Assembly: GCA_917880885.1 (NCBI GenBank)
Contig: OU862927.1
Location: 18,865,450 to 18,929,449 of the forward strand
DNA from: Limnephilus marmoratus
Lineage: Eukaryota > Arthropoda > Insecta > Trichoptera > Limnephilidae
Direction: 5' to 3'
DNA: 64,000 nucleotides
Shown here piece by piece: positions 33,112-42,055 of this stretch; positions within the stretch are counted from its first letter, which is position 1, and each line of letters opens with the position of its first letter. The position numbers were made by a program, and so were the translations under genes. The notes below the pieces were generated by a model that was given only the letters and a program-made list of their open reading frames with translations, searched no databases and was not told where the DNA came from.

Positions 33112-33599
33112 AAAATCCCATAAAAAATTTCGTTTATTTGAGTTTTGAGTACCTACTTAACCTATATTTAAATATTTATTTTAAAAATTGTTTGTCACCT
33201 GCAGGCAGCCTACAAGTGAGTGATTATGATAGGTGACAACTTCTAAGAAGGAGGAAGGGGCGGCACAAATGAAGCGGCCTATACTAATGAAAAGTGTAAA
33301 TACGGCCCTGGTGATACTGCAATAAATAATATGTGTTTCATTTACACTACCTACCCAATATATTATGATAACGACAAAAAAATAATGGTAAATATTCAGA
33401 GCATGCGTCACCATACGCATAAATTAAAAGAAAAAAAACTTTGTACAAATCTAATAACAATAACTACCTATGTCAAAGTATGACGTTTGGCGTTGTTGTT
33501 TTTAGGTTATGGTAAAGCTAATTTTAACGAAATATGGATTATTTCCTTGCTTCTCCGGTTATTGTAGTTAGTAGTAATTATTATTAATTTAAACATCTC

Positions 33600-33836
33600 T
33601 GAAAAAATTTATCGCCAATTTTGGAAAGCAGCTCATCAAATTGTTTTTCTGTCATCCATATCCTTCGGAGTCTTCTAGTTCCATCTCTTTCAAAATTGTG
33701 TTGGATGCGCCTAATTCATGATCCATTTTCTCGCCCAAATACGATGTTTTTTATACTTTTTCATAATCTCGAGCTCATCTTGCAAAACATCAGAAGTTAG
33801 AGAGACGCACGCACTGACAATTTCAGTTGACGCCAT
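33600..33836 (-). pseudogene. Harbinger transposase N-terminal remnant
   Basis: On the minus strand from ATG 33836: MASTEIVSACVSLTSDVLQD, then KKYKKHRIWARKWIMN, then in shifted frames RRIQHNFER and WMTEKQFDELLSKIGDKFF. The basic HRIWARKW and FDELLSKI blocks correspond to the segment ahead of the DDE domain in Harbinger transposases. No catalytic domain remains. Confidence 0.65.
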
Positions 33837-34110
33837 TTTGAATGTCAAATTCGGTTCTACTTAAATTGAAACGTGTGAACATAATCTCGTTCAACTTTTT
33901 ACGTCAAATAAAAGTGGATCAACGAAAATTGAAACGTCTGAACGCGCCATTATCTACCTACTGTAGCGTTTAGCTACTTCTAGCAACTTTTTGGGGTAAA
34001 AAAAACTGGCAATCTAGCAACATTTGTAAGATGTCTAGCAATTTTGCATAGCTAACTGTTGGCAACACTGAGCCGCGGTGAGGCGGCAGATGTATGAAAA
34101 TCGTCAGCCT

Positions 34111-34448
34111 TAGAGCTCGTTCACATTGAGCATATAAATATAAAAGATCATAGCACGCCACATATCGCTCTCCATACAATCCCTTCAGACCGTTCACACC
34201 TGAGAGCTTTATGCGCACATCAACCATAGACAATGCACATCTTACGCCGTAACCGCTCCTGAGGCGATATGCCAACAGTTAGAGCTCGTTCACATTGAGC
34301 ATATAAATATAAAAGATCATAGCACGCCACATATCGCTCTCCATACAATCCCTTCAGACCGTTCACACCTGAGCGCTTTATGCGCACATCAACCATAGAC
34401 AATGCACATCTTACGCCATAACCGCTCCTGAGGCGATATACCAACAGT
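34111..34448 (+). repeat. 169-bp tandem duplication
   Basis: Two adjacent units, 34111-34279 and 34280-34448, nearly identical (TAGAGCTCGTTCACATTGAG ... GCGATAT(G/A)CCAACAGT). GTTCACA motifs recall Harbinger ends, but termini and TSDs were not resolved. Confidence 0.95.
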
Positions 34449-34450
34449 TA

Positions 34451-34971
34451 AGCGCCCCCCACTCCGACGAAAACAGGAGAGGGGGTCATTTTAATCACGG
34501 AGCTGCCAAGACCGGTGGGTGACAGATGTCAAGTTCATAGATTCAGTACAAAAAATGCGCACTCCGTGGCCGCTCGCTAATTCAACTGACCCCCTCTCCT
34601 ACCATAGGAAGAAATATTTTATCTGCGCTGTGTGAACGGCACGAAATATAAGCGCTCGCGGCTCAGCAGATACCTGCTAGCGGTTATATTAGATGTCTGA
34701 ACACCCCTTTAAGCGCCCCCCACTCCGACGAAAACAGGAGAGGGGGTCATTTTAATTACGGAGCTGCCAAGAACGGTGGGTGACAGATGTCAACTCCATA
34801 GATTCAGTACAAAAAATGCGCGCTCCGTGGCCGCTCGCTAATTCAACTGACCCCCTCTCCTACCATAGGAAGAAATATTTTATCTGCGCCGTGTGAACGC
34901 CACGAAACATAAGCGCTCGCGGTTCAACAGATACCTGCTAGCGGTTATATTAGATGTCTGAACACCCCTTT
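34451..34971 (+). repeat. 261-bp tandem duplication
   Basis: Units 34451-34711 and 34712-34971, starting AGCGCCCCCCACTCCGACG and ending TCTGAACACCCCTTT. Each unit carries an internal inverted pair AGGAGAGGGGGTCA / TGACCCCCTCTCCT. It abuts the 169-bp duplication on the left and a composite repeat unit on the right. Confidence 0.95.
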
Positions 34972-34973
34972 AC

Positions 34974-37136
34974 TCTACCTCTACACTGCCCGCGAAGTTC
35001 CTCGACGAAATATTCGGGAAAGTTGACCGAAGTTCGAAGTACGTGGCTACACTCTCGTTCAACTTCGCGAGAAGCTCATTCGCGCGGTGGTGCCGGCACG
35101 GCTCGCACGTCATGGACGCTCAAGTAGCAGCTGCCGTTGCAATGTGCACGCTCGCTTATTATGTACATATTTATCAAACGAAGAAATATAAAAATAAAAG
35201 AAGGAACTACTAACACAACATTTGGGCAAAAAGCTTCTTATATTATGGCATTAAACTCTACAATAAAATACCACTCTCACTCAAAAACCTCAACATTATA
35301 AAATTTAATTTTCAAATAAAAAGCTGGATACTAAATATAGGGAGATCAGAAATAGAAAATATACTGATATCAAATAGACTAAAACCAAATCCACTGAACT
35401 GAATAATAAAGAAAACGCTGTCTTATTTTATTTATAATTATTTAAAAAAATATATGCTATATGATATATGTTATGTCTATTTCATATTAATTTCTTATAA
35501 TTAAATTATAATAGTTATTAATTATTAATAGTTAAAAGAAAACAAAACGTAAGATATAATAATGTTTTATTACTAATGTTTTTGGGTTATTTGTCATTCA
35601 ATTTATTCAAAATTAAAAACGGTTTTTGCAAATGCAAAATGATTTTAATGCAAAACGGAAATTTTCTAACCTTCGGAACATCCCCGATATGAGAGGTTAA
35701 ACTTCCATATTCATCGGTTAATTATCATATTTAATGTCATATTTTATGTTTTTACCCCGCTTATAGCTCAATTTGACATAATTTTTCTTATAAAAGTAAT
35801 GCTTTATAATATTATGATGTTTTAATTTAAAATCACTTCATTAATATGTTAAAAAATAGAATTATACCAACGCATATTGTCGAACAGGCTATGCCTTTTG
35901 TAATCTTTTTTGTTTCCATTTTTTGTATTATCTTGTATTTGTATGTTTTTTTTTTAATAATTGTTACAATGAATCAAAACTTTTCAATAATAGAAAGAGT
36001 ATATGCCTGAATTATTTATTGTACATATTTACATTGTATTCATTTATCTATTTATAAAATAAGAAATATATATAGCAATAAGCTGCACATCTCACTAGGG
36101 CATTCCTGTATCGAGATGTGCAGTTTTACAACAAAGTTTTACAACAATGTAGTTTTACAATAATGTAATTTAAAAAAAAAAGATAAGAAAGAAACATACA
36201 CATAAACTTAATAAAAATATTATAATAAACCTACAAAAGCAGCATGAGTACAGTTATTCAAACATTAATAAATAATTATATTCTGTCACCACGTTAGAAA
36301 ATAACACCTCTTTTATTAACATATATCTCAATACTATTTGGAAAGATACTTACTGCAAATACTCAAGCTCCATTCTAATTACACCTTCATACACTTCAAA
36401 AAAAAAAAAAAAAAATTACAACTGTGTGTAAATGTGTTGGTACTGTGTCCATGGCCGTATATATACATATTAATGTATTCATGTACCTAGACGCATATAT
36501 ATGTGTAAGTGTGTGTGTATATGCCTATGTGTGTATGGATGTGTGCACCTGTATATACGTATGCGTATGCACTCACACATATAAATTTTAAAATAAGGAT
36601 ATGTATCTTCTCACAAACTTATCCTTACCCAATTCTTTTTCTCTTTACTAGTTTTTTATTATAACTTTACCAATTTTCAACATCATTACATTACTAATAG
36701 TTCCATATGTTAACAATAGACTTCACTTAAAGTAAATATCCTCCATTGTCACCATGAAACAGGCAGCCGCCTAGTATGGTGATTCAATGTATCCAATTCT
36801 ATGTAAATGTCTAATTATGTAACATGTATTTAAATAAAAAAAAAAATAAAAAAAAAAAATAATATGTAAGTGAAATCCTCAGCACGGGAGATCCGAGTGG
36901 GGATATCATTATCTCTACTTGTTACTAAGAAATGAAGACAATAAACCATTATTATTATTATTATTTATTGACGCATCTTTTTTTCTACGGTAGCTCCTGT
37001 ACATAGCAAAAAGCGAATCCTTCTTTTTCTTTAATTCGTCTACGGGTAATTCTAACATGCCCTGGTCGCAGGAGCAACAGAATTTGCTCCTGCGACCACT
37101 GTACTCCACTCATAATCGTGCCGTGAGATAATACTA
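34974..37136 (+). repeat. Composite repeat unit 4, interrupted by a retroinsertion
   Basis: Same unit as those at 23395-26085, starting ACTCTACCTCTACACTG. The RT C-terminal piece (35232 onward) has lost 2 bp near 35378, shifting the frame. The unit breaks at about 35512 and resumes at about 36863 with ATGTAAGTGAAATCC, ending with the CAGGAGCAA hairpin and GATAATACTAA. Confidence 0.8.
35512..36862 (+). mobile_element. Poly(A)-tailed retroinsertion inside composite unit 4
   Basis: Absent from the other three units, which read TTAAATTATAATATGTAAGTG across this point. The insert ends in two A runs (about 36835-36860), and ATAAT borders both sides. It includes a polymorphic-looking GT/TA microsatellite (36480-36580) and no readable RT, so it is probably the 3' part of a 5'-truncated LINE. 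Confidence 0.65.
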
Positions 37137-37591
37137 AAAAAATAATTGCTAGCGCGCACGTGCATTCACTGCTTATTGCTTTAAAAATCTAATATATAAA
37201 GGGAAAAAAAAGTCTGCGGCGCGGCGGGCGGCATGGATTTGATTTAGTGCAAATAGTTTAGTGATTTATTTATGTGCAAATCTACAGTTTTATTCCAAGG
37301 TTGATGAAAATTTTCTTTCTTGACTTGACTTTCAAAATAAGATGAAAGTCCCTGTTCACTGTCTACATGACATTTTAAAAAACCACCTCACCCCGTGTAG
37401 TATTTTGACACTTTTTTGTGGAATTTTGGGCACTTGACTTTCAAAATGATATGAAAATTATTGTCTAAATCTGATAAAACTTTGTGTAAAGCTAGATCAA
37501 CGCCGGGGACATCAGATATTTATTATCTATTTAAAAATGTATACTGCCCCGGTGTGGCTATTGTTTTTATACAAACACCGAGAAAACTAAA

Positions 37592-37767
37592 TAGCATCTC
37601 CAATACGCACACTTAGGAGCAACCGAGTCCCGCGCCACTTCAGGCCGCCATGCAGAAAAGTAAAAGACCGATAGTTTACAGCGCAGTTCACTGTGAGACT
37701 TTTCTGCGTGGCGGCCTGAATTGGCGTGGGACTCGGTTGCTCCAAAGTGTGCATGTGGGAGATGCTA
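37592..37767. mobile_element. Foldback MITE, copy 2
   Basis: Diverged relative of the foldback at 26523-26708. The arms run from TAGCATCTCCAATACGCAC to TTCAGGCCGCCATGCAG and back to TGGGAGATGCTA, around the shared centre GTTTACAGCGCAGTTCACTG. Confidence 0.8.
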
Positions 37768-38080
37768 AGCAAATACGTTACATCCAGGGTTACCATTTTG
37801 CGGGGAATTTTTAAAAACTTTGAAGAATTGGGTTATTTTGCGGGAAGACCCTTTTTGCAGGGAAAATGCAGGAATTCTGGACATTTCTTGATTATCCAAT
37901 CATATTGAAAATATTGGTCCTTACATATGAAATTGGCGTTTTGCCGTACTGGCAACTTTGATCTCAAATATCTTCTCTTTGGTTAGGAATTCCAAATTCA
38001 AATTTATACAGCTATTTACTCATGTATTTGTGTTTCGAAAATTATAATTCATTTGTTTTTTCCTTAATTTTTGTTTATAA

Positions 38081-38426
38081 ATGGAAAACTTGAAATATCG
38101 CATTATTTACGAGTACGAGTTCCACCGTGGCACCAGTGCTGCAGAAACAGCTCGAAAGATTAATGATGTGTATGGCGACGGCGCCGCAAAAGAAAACACA
38201 GTGCGTTTTTGGTTCCAACATTTTCGTTCTGGAAATTTCGACCTGCAGAACAAGCCCCGTGGACGGCCGGAAACCAAAGTTGATAATGAAGAATTGAAGG
38301 CTATTGTGGAAGAGGATCCATCGCAAACCACGTCCGAGTTAGCTGCAGGCTGCGGTGTTAGTGATAAAACTGTTTTAATCCACTTGAAGCAAATTGGGAA
38401 GGTGAAAAAGCTTGAAAGGTGGGTAC
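38081..38426 (+). pseudogene. Mariner transposase, N-terminal DNA-binding half
   Basis: MENLKYRIIYEYEFHRGTSA, with the two helix-turn-helix units of mariner transposases: the first ends at VRFWFQHFRSGNFDL, then the GRPETKV linker (a GRP-type motif), and the second runs to LKQIGKVKKLERWV. It is open for about 115 codons, then stops being mariner-like exactly at the GGTGGGTAC repeat (38418-38426). The expected continuation PHELSEANQQ is found at 41387 onward. Confidence 0.85.
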
Positions 38427-38809
38427 ATAAATATACTAACCCCTAGATCGATCACTTAAGGCTTTTTCCTCCTAGCGGTTTTCGTCACCAACTTAACCAG
38501 ACCCCCCCCCCCCCTCGCCCTTCCCGCACCTGCCAGCAGTAATAGACTAAAGATAGAGGAAACTTATTTGTCTACCATAGACAATATAATCGCTCTCGAC
38601 CTACTTCATTAGCCCAATAAATTATTTAAGAACAAAATTATTGGAATCAGGAAAATGTTACATTAGACAAATGAAACACGAAACACTCTGAGAACATCTT
38701 TAAATATGTTTATTTTCAGTAAAGACAATTGATAATAAATAACACATAAGACAATTGATAATAAAACATAACACAAAAACTAAGGTATCCTAACCGACCT
38801 AACCTCAAA

Positions 38810-38989
38810 TTAATTTACGGACGAATGCTGAATGTTGATGTCCTGGTACTGGTTCTGATCCTGGTCATCTTGTAGATACTCCACTGACCAGCTCTCTTCA
38901 CCTTCACCGTCAGACTCCCATTTGACATCGGAAATGTCTCCTTGCAGTGCAATAGTTATTTCTTCATGTGACAAACCTCTAACAGCCAT
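38810..38989 (-). CDS. Short acidic ORF resembling a piggyBac transposase N-terminus
   Basis: 59 codons starting MAVRGLSHEEITIALQGDIS, then acidic (DVKWESDGEGEESW), ending TAA. A sequence like a splice acceptor (ATTTTTATAG) immediately precedes the ATG, and a weak donor (GTAAAT) lies just before the stop. LS.EEI...L..D.SD followed by an acidic stretch is the usual beginning of piggyBac-like transposases. No DDE domain was found nearby, so this is either an orphan exon or chance. Confidence 0.35.
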   Translation of the reverse strand: MAVRGLSHEEITIALQGDISDVKWESDGEGEESWSVEYLQDDQDQNQYQDINIQHSSVN

Positions 38990-39439
38990 CTATAAAAATG
39001 ATAACAATAAGTTATATATAGTCTACCGGAAAACATTAAAATAAAATACATCTTGAAAGAATAAAATTAAAATACGTAAAACAATACAAAAGGCCAAAAC
39101 AAGAAGCCAATGCGCCACCACAGGAACATGAACGCTTTTAGCGAAAACAAAATGAAAAACCAATGTTTTTGAATGGAAATCATATTTATCGATCAGATAA
39201 AACATCTATATACAGTATAATTATTATTTTCAACAGAAAAATGCTATATCTTACCTTGTTATGCAGAAAACCAAGACCGTTAAATGCTGTCAAAAACGCC
39301 ATTCGAAATAGAAATATTTTGTGTTGCCAGTACGCGATTTGTTATTTACCTTATAAAACATATCTTTCACAAGCGATACGCAAAATACGGGGCTGTTTGT
39401 TTCATAAAATCAAGAGATTTTAATTTTCATCCATCAAAT

Positions 39440-39600
39440 GACCTGACGACCTCCGTAGTCCAGTGGGTAAGACTCTTGACTCACGATCCGGAGATTGGGG
39501 TTCGAACCCGGCAAGCGCAAGTAAATTTTATTTGATTAATTTGTGTTATTTCACAATTAATTCATTTAAAATAATATATAGTATATTTGCGGCATGTTCC
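39440..39600 (+). repeat. tRNA-derived SINE, copy 1
   Basis: The head has a pol III A-box (GTAGTCCAGTGGGTAAGACTC) and B-box (GGTTCGAACCC, about 39498-39509) at tRNA-like spacing. The tail TTTCACAATTAATTCATTT and TTTGCGGCATGTTCCA is shared with the SINE at 41871-42055. Confidence 0.8.
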
Positions 39601-39687
39601 AGTGTGGAAGATACTATCAGTATCGCCCTGGTGTAAGACCACCATTCAGAATTGAAACGTTGCTTGAAAATGGCTTTAGCCGTGTTT

Positions 39688-39850
39688 GGTGACCAGATCT
39701 GAATAGCCAGGTACTTCCCGACCCTCCTCTTCCCCACCTCCTTCCCCTCCTCACTACCTTCAGCCTCACAACATACTTAATTTGGGGAATGCCATAGTCT
39801 CACTGGCTTCAGACGGGAGCAGTTGAGATTCTTGTGCGGTGTTCACTGTA
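39688..39850 (+). repeat. Dispersed repeat family B, copy 1
   Basis: From GTTTGGTGACCAGATCTG through AATGCCATAGTCTCACTGG to CTTGTGCGGTGTTCAC followed by an A run. Other copies are at 43222-43395 and, split by a MITE, at 58940-59715. No coding content is apparent. Confidence 0.75.
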
Positions 39851-40887
39851 AAAAAAAATCCTTTTGTTCAAGATCTTGTGATATATTTAGAAAATCAAAA
39901 CCAAAACAAATTGAAGCTGTATGCATCAGATGTTCTCGGAAATTAAAAAAAAACATCTACAACTTCAAGAGTCCACCAATTTTTCCAATAGAGAACTCCA
40001 GTACATTTTTTTTATTCTTTTTAATAAATAATGACCTTCTAACTTAAATAACTGCACCTTTATTTTTATTTTTAAAGTTAGTTATAATAGTTAAAATAAT
40101 TGTTAAAGTTTTAATTTTTCAAGACCCCTGCGAAAACCACCGATGTATGGTGAATCGTGTGTCGTCATCACTCCTGAAAAATTAGTATAGGATTGGGCAA
40201 TCAGCTGATCTACTGCCGCCATTTTGAATTCCGTTCTTCGAAGTATTCTCCCTAGAAATAGCATTACTATTTTTTTTGTACAGTAGTTTTTTTAACATTT
40301 TCAATAATAGTGATAATCTAATAAGAGATGCCTTATAAACACAACAACTAAATATCTATAAACAGTATAAAATAACGAATAACATGAAATGTTGTTAGTA
40401 CTGATGGCTTATGTCATACCTACATAATCAAAGTTTCAATACAATGATTGGTGACGCGTGACGTCAGCACTAACCATTTCAGTAATACCAACTTTACAGT
40501 GTGTTTTGACGAGAGGTTTAAAAATGCACTTTTTAATAATTTTTTAAGAACTCTACGTTTAATATATTTTTCTTATTTTTTCAAATATATATATATATAT
40601 ATATATATCTTAATATTATCTCTCTTAAAGTTTAAAACAAAAATTAAAAACTTTCTACTACAACACATAAATACTTGTCACACTTAATCACAAACACGTA
40701 AACACCTCAGCACAGGTTCTCCTAGTGAGGTGTTCACGAAACATACAAAATTACCCATCCACAGTTTCACCTTCTCAAACCTACCTTACACCCAACATAA
40801 TTAAATTTCAAAATATATTATGTAAAAATGTTTTCAAAATATATTATGTAAAAAATATAATAAATAGGTAAATACTGTAATATATAG

Positions 40888-40922
<35 letters not shown>

Positions 40923-41379
40923 AATTAATATTATGAAATAAAACTTATATATTCAGAATCAGCGTTCATTGGTCTGTATGAACATATTTTTTTTAAAGCC
41001 ATAATATTTTTCACTGAAGTTCCTTATTGTGAAGGCACAAGTCGTTGCAGCAAGTTTTTGTACAATAAAAATAAATCCTCAAATAAGAAGTGTGCGAGTG
41101 CTCCGTGTATACGATGTAATAAAAATTTAAAAAAATATATGGAATCACAAAACCCCCAAAAATACCACAAAAAATACCCCAAAACACCTATTAAACCAGT
41201 AAAAAAATCCCATCTCACTTATTTTACCCCTAAGTTGGCAACCCTGAGCGAGAGATGGTGAAAATCAAAAATTACAAACCTATCTTTACAGCTCCATCTA
41301 TGAAACTTTATCTATGTGTGACAGCACTTTTACGTCACGGACCACGGTTGAAAAATTTGAACGAAGTGATACGCCCCTG

Positions 41380-41719
41380 GGTGGGTACCTCACGAATTGA
41401 GTGAAGCAAATCAACAAATGCGCGTTAGAACGCTAGACCACACACTGCACAACAGACGGCTACCAAATTAGAGGAGCTTCAATTGAAATGTCTAAGACAT
41501 CCACCGTACTCTCCGGACCTTGCCCCAACAGATTACCATTTTTTTAGAAATTTGGATAACTTCTTGCAAGAGAAAAAATTCAACTCCGATGGGGCAGTCC
41601 AAACCGACTTCAAAGATTTTATTGATGCCCGTCCGAATGGTTTTTTTAGTAAAGGGATCGATGAACTACCTATGAGATGGCAAAAGTGCATAGATAGGAA
41701 TGGTACATACTTTGATTAA
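41380..41719 (+). pseudogene. Mariner transposase, C-terminal part
   Basis: Resumes with WVPHELSEANQQMRVRTLDH, then after a gap in the protein HPPYSPDLAPTDYHFFRNLD and RWQKCIDRNGTYFD, stop at 41719. YSPDLAPTDYHFF contains the third catalytic Asp region of mariner DD34D transposases. The first two catalytic Asp blocks are missing. Confidence 0.8.
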
Positions 41720-41870
41720 ATAAATATATTATATTTAAAAAAAAATCGACTTTATGTTCCTCCCATACAAAACGCCAATTTCATATGTAAGGACCTATTA
41801 TGTACATTTGGTGGAAGATTTTGTAGTTTATTTTATGGCAGCACGTAGAATTTATGTATTTCTTAACAAT

Positions 41871-42055
41871 CGACAGCCTGCGTGGTCAAGCTCTTGGCTC
41901 GCGATCCGAAGGTCGCGGGATCGAAACCAGGCATGGGAAAATGAATTTTATTTCTCCAAACTTAGCAAATAATAAATTCAAAAAAAAAAAAATTTGTTTT
42001 ATTTCACAATTAATTCATTTAAAATAATAAACGATATATTTGCGGCATGTTCCAT
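41871..42055 (+). repeat. tRNA-derived SINE, copy 2
   Basis: A-box region CTGCGTGGTCAAGCTCTTGG and B-box GGATCGAAACC (about 41918-41928), then an A run and the same tail as copy 1 (TTTCACAATTAATTCATTT...TTTGCGGCATGTTCCA). The heads differ considerably while the tails match. Confidence 0.75.

Larger units (their letters stand above)
30438..33310. mobile_element. hAT element inserted in the Harbinger MADF gene
   Basis: Perfect 8-bp TSD GTGATACT (30430-30437, 33311-33318). Ends CAGTCCTGGATTTGTC...TAGGCC...CTAGGGGCGGC and the complement of CAGGGCCGTATTTACAC...ATAGGCCGC...GCCGCCCC, a well-known hAT terminal pattern. It contains a decayed hAT-like coding stretch (about 32770-33111), a 105-bp tandem duplication, a foldback and a further hAT MITE. 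Confidence 0.85.
30315..33478 (+). pseudogene. MADF-domain protein of Harbinger, split by a hAT insertion
   Basis: Starts MESVSTKKYLKWSDDLMFRF, then CLWDQKQEVYTNRNARDT up to 30437, and resumes after the inserted hAT and its GTGATACT duplication at 33319 as AINNMCFIY and later KKIMVNIQSMRHHTHKLKEK. W...LMFRF...CLWD..Q..Y.NR..RD.A is the MADF DNA-binding pattern. The second half is frame-compatible with the first across the target site, which confirms both the family call and the direction of the insertion. Confidence 0.7.
30064..33949. mobile_element. PIF/Harbinger element split by nested hAT insertions
   Basis: Imperfect 38-bp TIRs: TAGCCGGTTCACACGGTTC... at the left and the complement of TGGCGCGTTCAGACGTTTC... 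at the right, sharing GTTGATC(A/C)ACT. TTA flanks both ends (30061-30063 and 33950-33952). It has a MADF protein gene rightward from 30315 and a transposase N-terminal remnant leftward from 33836, the same convergent layout as the copy at 4922-5915. The MADF gene is interrupted by a 2.9-kb hAT (30438-33310). Confidence 0.8.
26257..34070. mobile_element. Outer hAT element hosting a nested transposon stack
   Basis: TIRs CAGTGATGCCAAC (26257-26269) and GTTGGCAACACTG (34058-34070), flanked by a perfect 8-bp TSD AGCCGCGG (26249-26256 and 34071-34078). Its own remaining sequence is the two ends, which are rich in TAGCTA/AGCAAC motifs (26270-26380 and 33960-34060) and perhaps some sequence between inserts. 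Everything else inside is later insertions: a foldback, two further hAT-type elements, a TTA-flanked MITE, and a Harbinger element with two more elements within it. No transposase of the outer element was recognised, so it was probably non-autonomous. Confidence 0.85.
38427..41379. mobile_element. 2953-bp insertion in mariner, 9-bp TSD
   Basis: Flanked by GGTGGGTAC at 38418-38426 and 41380-41388, within mariner coding sequence, so the empty site is unambiguous. Nine-base duplications suggest a Mutator-like element. The ends show weak inverted similarity (CGATCACTTAAGG...TTTTTC against CGTATCACTTCG...TTTTTC). It contains a short piggyBac-like exon on the minus strand, a SINE and a family B repeat, so it has itself been invaded. 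No transposase of its own was recognised. Confidence 0.75.
37914..41795 (+). mobile_element. Mariner transposon, internally deleted and split
   Basis: 28-bp TIRs GGTCCTTACATATGAAATTG... (37916-37943) and the complement (41768-41795). The transposase N-terminus is at 38081-38426 and its C-terminus at about 41389-41719. A separate 2953-bp insertion lies between them. Even after discounting it, about 130 residues including catalytic aspartates are missing, so the element was already a deletion derivative. Confidence 0.85.

Noticed and set aside
36480..36580. GT/TA-rich tract considered as a regulatory element
   Set aside because: Simple microsatellite within a retroinsertion.
39440..39520. Possible tRNA gene (A and B boxes)
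   Set aside because: The acceptor stem does not close and the sequence continues into a tail shared with another copy, so it is a SINE head.
41024..41261. Cysteine-containing frame (CASAPCIRCNKNLKK) and a similar one at 39823-40047, considered as piggyBac C-terminal zinc domain
   Set aside because: Spacing of Cys does not fit, strand is opposite to the piggyBac-like N-terminus, and no DDE domain lies nearby.
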